Positions 56,523 to 62,334 of a stretch of DNA of 64,000 bases are shown here, in pieces. The DNA comes from Hydractinia symbiolongicarpus. Lineage: Eukaryota; Cnidaria; Hydrozoa; Anthoathecata; Hydractiniidae. The translations under genes were made by a program, and so were the position numbers. The stretch lies in assembly GCF_029227915.1 (NCBI RefSeq), contig NC_079886.1, forward strand, positions 4,340,001 to 4,404,000, read 5' to 3'. The number at the start of each line of letters is the position of its first letter. Positions within the stretch are counted from its first letter, which is position 1. A model generated the notes under the pieces. That model searched no databases and had not been told where the DNA came from. It saw nothing but the letters and a program-made list of their open reading frames with translations.

Positions 56523-57743
56523 CTATCGGAAAGCATACCATATGCTAAATGCCGCGGTAAAAGATAAAATCAGAGCAATCTTCTCATCCTCGTGTGTACT
56601 ACTCCCAGTAGCACCAACATCGCCGCCACCGGTAGCTCCGGTAATGTGTTTATCCGCGGTAGCTCCGGTAATGTGTTTATCCGCGGTATCCACGGTATCC
56701 ACATGTTTCACGATAGTGTGTTTATCAGGATGATCAGGATGGATATCGGTATGGACCGGCGTCACGGATTTATTTGATTCGTTAACCTTTCGATTAATCC
56801 CAATGGTAAGATCCTCGCCGGATATCAAAATCTTGTTGTTGTAACCCACCACACCGGTCTTAATTCTAAGATTCATGTCGCTGGGTATCATATAAATACC
56901 CCGACCGACGGAATAATCAACCTTACTTGATGCGTAGTTTAGAGTATCCTGATAACGCTTAATGTCCTCCTGAATATCGACCCTACGGTTAACAATTTCC
57001 TCAAGGTTATTCATAAAAACTTTTTGGGCGGTCAGAGCACTTGAATCATTACCGAGGATGGAGGATCGCGCTGAGGCTTGAGAACTAAGAACAAGATATG
57101 CATAGGCCCTGACACTGCTCGAGATCTTCACAAGGCCCGTTTTCGTAAATCCATCGGATTTTTCCACAATCCACCGCGTCATGGAGTCGTTTGTGAAATA
57201 ACTTAACCCCGGAGTTGGATATTCTTTACGTCTTTTTTGATATGAGCTGAAAAAGTTCTGACCCCTGTATTTCATGGGGTTGGGATCAACCCCATAATCG
57301 CTGCAGATTTTTAGAAACTCCTCATTTGAATAGGAATTGTCGTATCGATTGAAGCTATCCTCAAAGGGCAGAGGTATCTGCAAGCGCTTAATGATTCGCC
57401 TAATGTGATAATACACATGGAAGCGATATATCGACCTGACCATGGATCTACCATCCTTCAGGTGTTCGGAGCTGACTCCGCAGGCACTTGAAGCGCACCA
57501 GGTGGCGAAATTGAGCTGGGTTTGCCACAGTCTAAAAGGTTGCTCATTCCACACGTTCATGCGTTGCGCGTTTTCACCAAGTTCATAATTGGTAAAAATG
57601 TTAGGAAAGGAAGCGGGGAAGGATCCGCTTTCGGACACAATAATGGCCTGTTTGTACAGATCCCTGGCGCCCAATATTTGAAGATACGTCCCTCCATTTG
57701 GCTTATATGTCGCGTTCGGGTTATATTTGAAAATGTCATCCAT
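56523..57743 (-). CDS. Uncharacterised 406-aa capsid-locus protein with C-terminal membrane anchor
   Basis: A complete frame runs from ATG at 57743 to TAG at 56523. The N-terminal two thirds look globular, with a striking Cys/Ala segment FATWCASSACGVS at residues 79-91 and a helix- and basic-rich stretch at about 103-121. Residues about 330-387 are low-complexity, rich in His, Asp, Thr and Gly, and include two tandem copies of TADKHITGA (about 353-370). The last 19 residues form one hydrophobic segment, suggesting a C-terminal tail anchor. Proteins with a similar FA.WCA...GVS segment occur, as I recall, beside capsid genes in invertebrate polinton-like elements, but no function is established that I can cite. 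It is divergently transcribed from the penton candidate through a 38-bp AT-rich gap. A virion or membrane-linked structural role is inference. Confidence 0.85.
   Translation of the reverse strand: MDDIFKYNPNATYKPNGGTYLQILGARDLYKQAIIVSESGSFPASFPNIFTNYELGENAQRMNVWNEQPFRLWQTQLNFATWCASSACGVSSEHLKDGRSMVRSIYRFHVYYHIRRIIKRLQIPLPFEDSFNRYDNSYSNEEFLKICSDYGVDPNPMKYRGQNFFSSYQKRRKEYPTPGLSYFTNDSMTRWIVEKSDGFTKTGLVKISSSVRAYAYLVLSSQASARSSILGNDSSALTAQKVFMNNLEEIVNRRVDIQEDIKRYQDTLNYASSKVDYSVGRGIYMIPSDMNLRIKTGVVGYNNKILISGEDLTIGINRKVNESNKSVTPVHTDIHPDHPDKHTIVKHVDTVDTADKHITGATADKHITGATGGGDVGATGSSTHEDEKIALILSFTAAFSIWYAFR
56631..56702. repeat. 27-bp and 9-bp coding tandem repeats in the 406-aa protein gene
   Basis: A 27-bp unit starting GGTAGCTCCGGTAATGTG is present twice without change (56631-56657, 56658-56684). 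It is followed by a 9-bp unit, GGTATCCAC, twice (56685-56693, 56694-56702). Both unit lengths are multiples of three, so the reading frame is kept. This is a recent expansion in the linker just before the C-terminal anchor. Confidence 0.9.
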
Positions 57744-57781
57744 TCTTTGATTTAAATATATTCACAATCTCTAATATAATA
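57744..57781. promoter_or_regulatory. Bidirectional AT-rich intergenic promoter region
   Basis: Only 38 bp separate the two divergent start codons. The stretch is almost all A/T and holds TTTAAATATA and CTAATATAATA (57771-57781), the latter abutting the plus-strand ATG. The same 11-bp word occurs at 63636-63646, in the other divergent gap of this element. Confidence 0.55.
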
Positions 57782-58378
57782 ATGTATATTACAGTAAAAG
57801 ACGTAAATAGCGAGAAGAAAATCTATCTGCATCGTCCGATCGACAACTCGCATGGCACGAAGGAGGTTGCGATCGTGGAGGCGTTTTCGGACAATATCAT
57901 TTATCAAGTAATAGCTCCAATAAGTGTACTCTTAGCCAATGCAATCGGTACACTGCATTTACCCAAGGGTAAGTACTACACCGGGAGGGAGTTGGATTCA
58001 CTCGTAGGGGGTGATGTGAAATCAACACCACTGGTCAGAAACCCTGATTTGAAGAAATATAATAATATAGAGGGCGTAACGGAACTACATTTTCACCTTG
58101 ATGAATTGGATAATTCATCAAATCTTGAAGATGGTGAATACAGCAGCACGCTGATGACACACCATATATCTGAGCATGGTAATGGTTTTACGCATGTTGA
58201 ACCTAAAAACCCGCAATATAAGAAACTAAAGAACGGTTTGCTTCAATCACTCACCATAGGAGTCACGGGTCAAGATGGTAAGGTATTGGGAGTAAAAGGT
58301 ACGCCGCTGTTTGGTGGTCCGCCGAAAACAGTTACACTGCACATAAGGGACGCGGCGAATACATATAGCCGACATTAA
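57782..58378 (+). CDS. Minor capsid / penton candidate, 198 aa
   Basis: The frame runs from ATG at 57782 (directly after CTAATATAATA) to TAA at 58376-58378. The protein is predicted beta-rich without membrane segments. The C-terminal part (residues about 136-193) has the pattern PQYKKLKNG...SLTIGVTGQDG...TVTLHIRD. It resembles the closing strands of jelly-roll virion proteins in Polinton-type elements, where a surface turn DQDG precedes a final hydrophobic strand. A position directly upstream of the major capsid gene is typical of the penton (minor capsid) gene in this class. At 198 residues it is a size for a single jelly roll. The assignment rests on context and pattern, not on a catalytic motif; it could be another capsid-associated beta protein. 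Confidence 0.5.
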   Translation: MYITVKDVNSEKKIYLHRPIDNSHGTKEVAIVEAFSDNIIYQVIAPISVLLANAIGTLHLPKGKYYTGRELDSLVGGDVKSTPLVRNPDLKKYNNIEGVTELHFHLDELDNSSNLEDGEYSSTLMTHHISEHGNGFTHVEPKNPQYKKLKNGLLQSLTIGVTGQDGKVLGVKGTPLFGGPPKTVTLHIRDAANTYSRH

Positions 58379-58419
58379 CCGAATTAAAGTAAAATAAAAT
58401 AAAAGTAATATGGAATAGC

Positions 58420-59523
58420 ATGGAATACGGGAAAAAGTTAAACCCAGAGCGTTCACTTAGGATCGCACATGGCGTAAAAGGAACGCATCAAAAAGTAATT
58501 GTCACTCACAACCCAAGTGAGATTGATCAGAACCAGTTACTCCTGATTAGGTTCCCTAATTTAGGTAACGATGATGTCATTGTTCCTGGTACTTCGAAAA
58601 TAAGTTTCGACGTTGAACTCGAGTCAAAAGTCGACACGAAGAGAACATTGGTCTCTAACATAGGGAGGGCAATTGTTAAAAAGCTAGCTATCAAGTTCGA
58701 GGGTACCGAGATTCTGAGCATTGATGACTTTGATCTTTTCGGGTGCTACAGAGATTTATGGCTAACCAAGTCCGAAAAAAGAAATGCAATAAGACAAGGT
58801 ATCATCTTTGATGAAGGGTGTACAGAAAACTGTATGAAACTGAGAGTTGGAGCCGCGGATAAAGACGCATCAGAGGTAGCGGACAAAGCTATTTATGATG
58901 CATACAAAAACAAGTTCACCATACCACTAGATTTTGAAATGTTAGATAGCACGATCCCATATTATCAGGCTGGATTAGGTAATAGGCTGTGTTATGAGAT
59001 AACATTCAACAATTATGACAGGGTAGTATTATCAACACCAACCAAACCTTCCGGTGCCGCATCGGCACCCGCGCCGGATGCTAAATACAAAATCTCCAAC
59101 ATATCTCTCGAATATGAGATTGTGACACAACCCACACTAGCCAGATTCATCTCAAATGAATACCAAAACATGGCCGTGCTCTATGACAGATTCTTGAGAC
59201 ATAGACAAATTAGGGTGGATAAGTCAGACACAACTTGGAATTGGTCATTCAATACACCATGCAAGTCTCTGAAGGGTATATTGGTTCTGTTTGAGGAAGA
59301 GAAAGCTTACAAACGAGATACAGGTAGGTTCTACAATCCTAAGATCAAAAAGGTATCCGCCATAGTTGAGGGTAAGCCCAACCAACTTTTCGCTCAGGGG
59401 ATGCAGCCGTTTGAGCATTATGGTGAAATATGCAAGTATTTCGCAGAGGGCAAGCAAAAGGACAGCAACGCCGGTGAAATACAGAAACATCTGCAACTAC
59501 ATGATGTGAAGGTCGCGGACTAA
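58420..59523 (+). CDS. Double-jelly-roll major capsid protein, N-terminal 367 codons (frame broken near the 3' end)
   Basis: It builds the icosahedral shell. The ATG at 58420 opens a 367-codon frame ending at TAA 59521-59523. Residues about 38-100 give alternating beta strands (NQLLLIRFP, GTSKISFDVELES, IVKKLAIKFEG). Residues 166-199 (FTIPLDFEML...YEITF) match the IPL..f....l.l....nrl.yeI.f region that closes the first jelly roll of double-jelly-roll capsid proteins. An Ala/Pro/Ser linker (206-222) precedes a second beta-rich domain (about 224-340). Conserved capsid-like sequence continues after the stop in the next frame (59522-59740). The open frame therefore lacks its last 72 codons unless ribosomes shift by +1 at the stop; a real mutation or a sequence error are the alternatives. 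The family is the polinton/adintovirus hexon-like protein that includes the C. elegans F54H12.2 type. Confidence 0.8.
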   Translation: MEYGKKLNPERSLRIAHGVKGTHQKVIVTHNPSEIDQNQLLLIRFPNLGNDDVIVPGTSKISFDVELESKVDTKRTLVSNIGRAIVKKLAIKFEGTEILSIDDFDLFGCYRDLWLTKSEKRNAIRQGIIFDEGCTENCMKLRVGAADKDASEVADKAIYDAYKNKFTIPLDFEMLDSTIPYYQAGLGNRLCYEITFNNYDRVVLSTPTKPSGAASAPAPDAKYKISNISLEYEIVTQPTLARFISNEYQNMAVLYDRFLRHRQIRVDKSDTTWNWSFNTPCKSLKGILVLFEEEKAYKRDTGRFYNPKIKKVSAIVEGKPNQLFAQGMQPFEHYGEICKYFAEGKQKDSNAGEIQKHLQLHDVKVAD

Positions 59524-59740
59524 CCTAACCACGAAATATGCTCTATGGCTGGATTTCAGAACCATAGATGAAAACTCACTGCACGGGACCGGCCGACGGA
59601 TTGAAAATGCGAGCGAGGGCATCACACTGCAAGTTGAAAAGACGGCCGAAACCGCGGGATCCTTAAACGCCTACATATATCTAATCATGGATGCTCAATT
59701 AAATATTCAAAACGGTGAAATTATGGATGTACTATATTAA
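59510..59740 (+). pseudogene. C-terminal part of the major capsid protein in the +1 frame
   Basis: An open stretch without an ATG near its beginning runs from after TGA (59507-59509) to TAA at 59738-59740. Its product reads KYALWLDFRTIDENSL, then a Gly/Arg turn, then SLNAYIYLIMDAQLNI near the end. This pattern ends hexon-like capsid proteins of polinton-like elements. It follows the upstream capsid frame without gap, since the phase change must fall between 59510 and 59523. Its TAA lies one base before the ATPase ATG at 59742, as expected for the true end of the gene. Listed separately because the frames are not contiguous; I do not attempt to join them. Confidence 0.75.
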
Positions 59741-59741
59741 G

Positions 59742-60338
59742 ATGGACTACATGAAAGATCCTCACACGGCACTATTCGTCGGTCCAACGGGCTGCGGAAA
59801 ATCCAAACGCGTAGTAACACTGCTGGAGAGTGAATACTTTGATCACTTCGATTTCATTGTGATTATATGTCCAACATTAAGATGGAACAAGACATATATG
59901 GGGAGTAACTGGTTCTGGAGGGATAGATATGTGATTCTAATTGAGCCCAGAGGTATGTTATATGAATGGATTCAAAAGATGACGGATTTCTGTGCCGGGT
60001 ACAAAACATTATTCCTGATCGACGACATCATCGCGGATGAGAAACTGGACAAAAAGAGGCAACCGCTTCTGGAGCTGGCCATCAGCGGTCGGCATCGAAA
60101 CCACACCATGTGGCTACTCACACAATCATACACCGCGATACCGAAGAACTTACGAAGGCAGGCAAAAATGTTATATGTGTGGTATCCGAAGGACAGACAT
60201 GATCTCGCAACCATCCACGAAGAGAATGATGTCATTGAATCGTCGGAGATCCAGAAGGTTAAGGAAAGGCTGAAAGATGGCAAATATACACATTTAGTCA
60301 TGAGGATGGAACATCCAAGAACTCACGTGATTTGCTAG
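59742..60338 (+). CDS. A32/FtsK-HerA-type genome-packaging ATPase, 198 aa
   Basis: It hydrolyses ATP to drive viral DNA into the capsid. Counting from ATG 59742, Walker A GPTGCGKS is at residues 14-21, Walker B LFLIDD at 90-95 and the polar sensor LLTQS at 125-129. SGRHRN at 115-120 supplies candidate arginine residues. This order and spacing, and the short length, are typical of packaging ATPases of Polintons, adintoviruses, virophages and poxvirus A32. I chose ATG 59742 because it lies one base after the shifted-frame capsid stop and has a strong context (AAGATGG). The frame itself is open up to a GTG at 59715, with an ATG at 59727, which would overlap the capsid end. A hairpin at 60351-60375 follows the stop codon (60336-60338). 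Confidence 0.93.
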   Translation: MDYMKDPHTALFVGPTGCGKSKRVVTLLESEYFDHFDFIVIICPTLRWNKTYMGSNWFWRDRYVILIEPRGMLYEWIQKMTDFCAGYKTLFLIDDIIADEKLDKKRQPLLELAISGRHRNHTMWLLTQSYTAIPKNLRRQAKMLYVWYPKDRHDLATIHEENDVIESSEIQKVKERLKDGKYTHLVMRMEHPRTHVIC

Positions 60339-60350
60339 AATGGACATTTT

Positions 60351-60375
60351 TTTGTTACAAGAGTCTTGTAACAAA
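60351..60375. terminator. Hairpin at the 3' end of the packaging ATPase gene
   Basis: A perfect 11-bp inverted repeat, TTTGTTACAAG-AGT-CTTGTAACAAA, with a 3-base loop starts 13 bp after the ATPase stop codon. Its form and its GTTACA core match the hairpin at 62298-62322. It resembles the palindromic transcript-end signals of mimivirus-like viruses; that role here is inference. Confidence 0.6.
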
Positions 60376-60395
60376 TCTATAGGAAAACTACAGCA

Positions 60396-60418
60396 TAGTA
60401 CTGTAGTACTGTAGTACC
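60396..60418 (+). promoter_or_regulatory. TAGTACTG octamer repeats directly before the 211-aa protein ATG
   Basis: The octamer TAGTACTG occurs twice and is followed by a partial third copy (TAGTACC) that runs straight into the ATG at 60419. A leader or promoter element is possible, but no comparable repeat precedes other genes of the element. Confidence 0.35.
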
Positions 60419-61054
60419 ATGATAGAATATATAAATTTCATATTACTGGTGATAGCTGTAGTGCTATTGCTGGTATTGGTTAGTTTTTGCCTTTTTTGTA
60501 TTAAAAAATACCTATCGCTATTGAAAATGGCTGAAACGGCAATTGACAACCTAATTTTTATCGATGAACGGGATGAACAGGATGATGGGAAGAGACAGAA
60601 ATTGCTCGAGTGCGTGCTGACCGGAAATAGCAAGCTGTATCTGGGGAAGATGTATACGGAGGCGGGGATCCGGAAGCTCGGGAATGGTGAGGTGGATAAA
60701 CTTTTCGCCATATACGAGGCTAAACTGTCCGGTCAAATGGTAAAGTCTCTTGGAGAGTCAATAATCCACATGTACTCTCTTGGTGCCTGTGCGGCTCTGG
60801 GCATAAAAAATCAAAAGGCTCTGAGTGATGACCTGGAGAATGACCCATTCCTAAACTCCGCCCTTCAAAGGTTCACGTGCGATTTGTATTATAAGTTCGG
60901 ATCACTACTGTCACCAATCAGTGTGGGTCTAATTACAGGTAGGCATTATATCGCTGGAAGAAATTTAAACGCAAATAATAATAATAATATAGATATAGAT
61001 AATAAAGATGTCAGAGGAACAGACTCCTATTCAGGTGACAACGAAGAACCCTAA
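60419..61054 (+). CDS. Uncharacterised 211-aa membrane protein of the capsid locus
   Basis: The frame runs from ATG 60419 to TAA 61052-61054. A strong hydrophobic segment at residues 6-28 is followed by KK, so it is a likely N-terminal signal anchor. Residues about 40-57 are acidic. The core at about 60-178 is predicted helical, with LGNGEVDKLFAIYEAKL (87-103), IIHMYSLGACAAL and a short stretch LENDPFLNSAL. I recall proteins with this type of core from marine-invertebrate polinton-like elements, without known function. The tail is Asn/Asp-rich (NNNNNIDIDNK, 186-196). That tail is encoded by the AT-rich DNA that probably serves as promoter of the next gene, which starts inside this frame (47-bp overlap). 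Confidence 0.83.
   Translation: MIEYINFILLVIAVVLLLVLVSFCLFCIKKYLSLLKMAETAIDNLIFIDERDEQDDGKRQKLLECVLTGNSKLYLGKMYTEAGIRKLGNGEVDKLFAIYEAKLSGQMVKSLGESIIHMYSLGACAALGIKNQKALSDDLENDPFLNSALQRFTCDLYYKFGSLLSPISVGLITGRHYIAGRNLNANNNNNIDIDNKDVRGTDSYSGDNEEP
60974..61007 (+). promoter_or_regulatory. AT-rich putative promoter embedded in the end of the upstream coding sequence
   Basis: AATAATAATAATAATATAG followed by ATATAGATAATAAAG lies directly before the ATG at 61008. In the upstream frame it encodes NNNNNIDIDNK, an unconserved-looking tail. Confidence 0.4.
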
Positions 61055-61412
61055 AAAGGTTGAGGCTGGTAAGAGGGTGGCCGAATTCAACCGCAAACAG
61101 AGGGAAGACTATAAAAGACTGCTCATGGCGCAGGCAGAGACGCAGGCGAAGACGGAATCGACACCAACGCGGTCGACGCCTCAGACACTGTTGGAGGATC
61201 CTAAGGATATTGTAATTGAGGATTCCGTGACAGATGTTCCCAAGGGTGGGGTTAACAACTACGCAATAATGGGCGGCGGTGTGATTGTGATGCTAATAAT
61301 TGGAGCGTTGGTGGTGATGAGGAACAACACCTCACAGAGTAAGGTGAAGGATCCCCCACCGAGAGCTCCATCGGACACTAGAAAAACCAGGAGTAAACTT
61401 GAAATGGAATAA
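61008..61412 (+). CDS. 134-aa single-span protein with basic N-terminal helix
   Basis: The frame runs from ATG 61008 to TAA 61410-61412 and overlaps the end of the 211-aa gene by 47 bp. Residues 14-38 are rich in Lys, Arg and Glu (NPKKVEAGKRVAEFNRKQRE), a helical segment I recall as recurring in small proteins of polinton-like elements. A Thr/Pro/Gln-rich linker (about 40-62) and an acidic stretch (about 63-78) follow. A clear transmembrane helix at about 84-104 (AIMGGGVIVMLIIGALVVM) comes next, then a short basic, Pro-rich tail. The layout suggests a membrane-anchored minor virion protein, with the basic region perhaps contacting DNA or capsid; the function is unknown. A perfect 18-bp palindrome follows its stop codon. 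Confidence 0.82.
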   Translation: MSEEQTPIQVTTKNPKKVEAGKRVAEFNRKQREDYKRLLMAQAETQAKTESTPTRSTPQTLLEDPKDIVIEDSVTDVPKGGVNNYAIMGGGVIVMLIIGALVVMRNNTSQSKVKDPPPRAPSDTRKTRSKLEME

Positions 61413-61416
61413 AGGG

Positions 61417-61434
61417 ATAATATCGCGATATTAT
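61417..61434. terminator. Perfect 18-bp palindrome at the 3' end of the 134-aa gene
   Basis: ATAATATCGCGATATTAT is fully self-complementary (9-bp arms, no loop) and starts 5 bp after the stop codon at 61410-61412. It is placed like the two hairpins at 60351 and 62298, so it may be a transcript-end signal. A DNA-binding site for control of the next gene, 20 bp downstream, is an alternative. Confidence 0.5.
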
Positions 61435-61444
61435 AATCTCGAAG

Positions 61445-61453
61445 TATATAAAC
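61445..61453 (+). promoter_or_regulatory. TATATAAAC box abutting the ATG of the 75-aa gene
   Basis: The 9-bp TATATAAAC ends at the base before ATG 61454. The same word is in the same position before ATG 61855, giving an identical TATATAAACATGG at both genes. Confidence 0.5.
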
Positions 61454-61681
61454 ATGGATAAGAAAAGTATAGTCAACGATATTTATAAGGCATCGGTCGT
61501 ATGCGTTTTCGCTGTAGGCTATTCAATGCTCGGGAAAAAGGTATTAAAAATGACACCACCCTCAATTCAGAAGTTTGACCTGGAAGATACCGGAAAGCTT
61601 GTAGCCATAGTCGCCGCAAGTGAAATGTCAAGAGAATATCTGGTTAAGCAGAAAATTATACCCGAAACTATAAATATATAA
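61454..61681 (+). CDS. 75-aa small membrane protein
   Basis: The frame runs from ATG 61454 to TAA 61679-61681. A hydrophobic segment at residues 12-27 (KASVVCVFAVGYSML) is followed by GKKVLK. A second, weaker hydrophobic helix lies at about 46-57 (GKLVAIVAASEM). The end YLVKQKIIPETI is charged. Small proteins of this shape, with an N-terminal hydrophobic helix then GKK, accompany capsid genes in related elements as far as I recall; no function is known to me. The preceding TATATAAAC supports independent expression, and its stop codon overlaps the next ATG by one base (TAATG). Confidence 0.75.
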   Translation: MDKKSIVNDIYKASVVCVFAVGYSMLGKKVLKMTPPSIQKFDLEDTGKLVAIVAASEMSREYLVKQKIIPETINI

Positions 61682-61824
61682 TGTTGCGAATACTGGAATG
61701 GTTGGTCTGGGTTTTATGCCAGCGCAAGAAAGTTGAGAGGATTTTACCCAAGGTGGAATACATCGATACCGAGGTCATAGACGACTCTGATGTCATAGAC
61801 TCCGAGGCTATCGTATTAAAATAA
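61681..61824 (+). CDS. 47-aa small protein
   Basis: A short frame from ATG 61681 to TAA 61822-61824 is coupled to the upstream gene by TAATG. It starts with a short hydrophobic helix (MLRILEWLVWVLCQ), then a basic RKKVER patch and an acidic C-terminal half with repeated V-I-D (VIDDSDVIDSE). It fills the otherwise empty space between two genes, keeps one clean frame and has an AT-rich leader (AAATATATA). This makes it a plausible gene, though size alone does not prove it. Confidence 0.55.
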   Translation: MLRILEWLVWVLCQRKKVERILPKVEYIDTEVIDDSDVIDSEAIVLK

Positions 61825-61845
61825 CGCCACTATATTATACCGGAT

Positions 61846-61854
61846 TATATAAAC
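61846..61854 (+). promoter_or_regulatory. TATATAAAC box abutting the ATG of the 141-aa gene
   Basis: Same 9-bp word and same zero spacing to ATG as at 61445-61453. Two occurrences 401 bp apart suggest a shared late-type promoter or initiator, although such a short leader is unusual. Confidence 0.5.
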
Positions 61855-62280
61855 ATGGCTTCAATTGCAATGATGTTGGGAGGTGCCTTCGCGAACGCTT
61901 TGGCCTTCACCGGATCAAGCTACCTCTTTTCAAGTTTATCAAAGGATAGGATAGATAAGGAACGGAAGCGGCATGATCTAGCCATAGAACAACTGCAGAA
62001 GGCTCAGGTTATATGGCAACGTAAAAGACAGGAGAGGGTTGACTTTATCAATAAGCAGCTCAGACTTGAGAAGAAGGCCGAGGGTAAATTCACGGAGCTG
62101 GATGACGCGATGCGGGAATATAAAAAAGTATTTGGAGGATCACCTCTCACAGATATTCCGCGCAGGCCCGTATTGAGCGACTTTTATACACCCAGCAATG
62201 GCCAGCATGAACGGGAATTGGCATTTATCGCGCTAAGCATGATTGGTGTCGGAGGCGCCGTGTGGTATTTCGAAAAATAG
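61855..62280 (+). CDS. 141-aa conserved polinton-type protein with N- and C-terminal hydrophobic segments
   Basis: The frame runs from ATG 61855 to TAG 62278-62280. The N-terminal hydrophobic region is residues 4-26 (Gly/Ala-rich, MLGGAFANALAF). A highly charged helix follows at about 29-92, carrying KERKRHDLAIEQLQKAQ, WQRKRQERVDFIN and LDDAMREY. A LSDFYTPS motif is at 107-114 and a second hydrophobic segment at 121-138 ends in WYFEK. I recognise this layout, especially the RHDLA..QLQ, R.DFIN and DFYTPS motifs, as a recurring protein in invertebrate polinton-like elements. Its role is not known to me; a minor virion or membrane protein is likely. It converges with the 424-aa gene, and a hairpin lies between the two stop codons. 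Confidence 0.85.
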   Translation: MASIAMMLGGAFANALAFTGSSYLFSSLSKDRIDKERKRHDLAIEQLQKAQVIWQRKRQERVDFINKQLRLEKKAEGKFTELDDAMREYKKVFGGSPLTDIPRRPVLSDFYTPSNGQHERELAFIALSMIGVGGAVWYFEK

Positions 62281-62297
62281 TACCATGCCGAGGGTAT

Positions 62298-62322
62298 TAT
62301 GTTACATGACACATGTAACATA
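62298..62322. terminator. Hairpin between convergent genes
   Basis: A perfect 11-bp inverted repeat, TATGTTACATG-ACA-CATGTAACATA, with a 3-base loop lies 18 bp after one stop codon and 13 bp before the other gene's stop. Being symmetric, it could end transcripts from both strands. Stem length, loop length and GTTACA core match the hairpin at 60351. Confidence 0.65.
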
Positions 62323-62334
62323 TATTCAATATCA

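Noticed and set aside
56494-56777. Plus-strand open frames at 56494-56733 and 56592-56777
   Set aside because: They are shadows of the 406-aa minus-strand gene created by its repetitive linker.
59715-59741. GTG start at 59715 for the packaging ATPase
   Set aside because: A GTG start is not expected in an animal-hosted element. ATG 59742 has a strong context and follows the capsid stop by one base.
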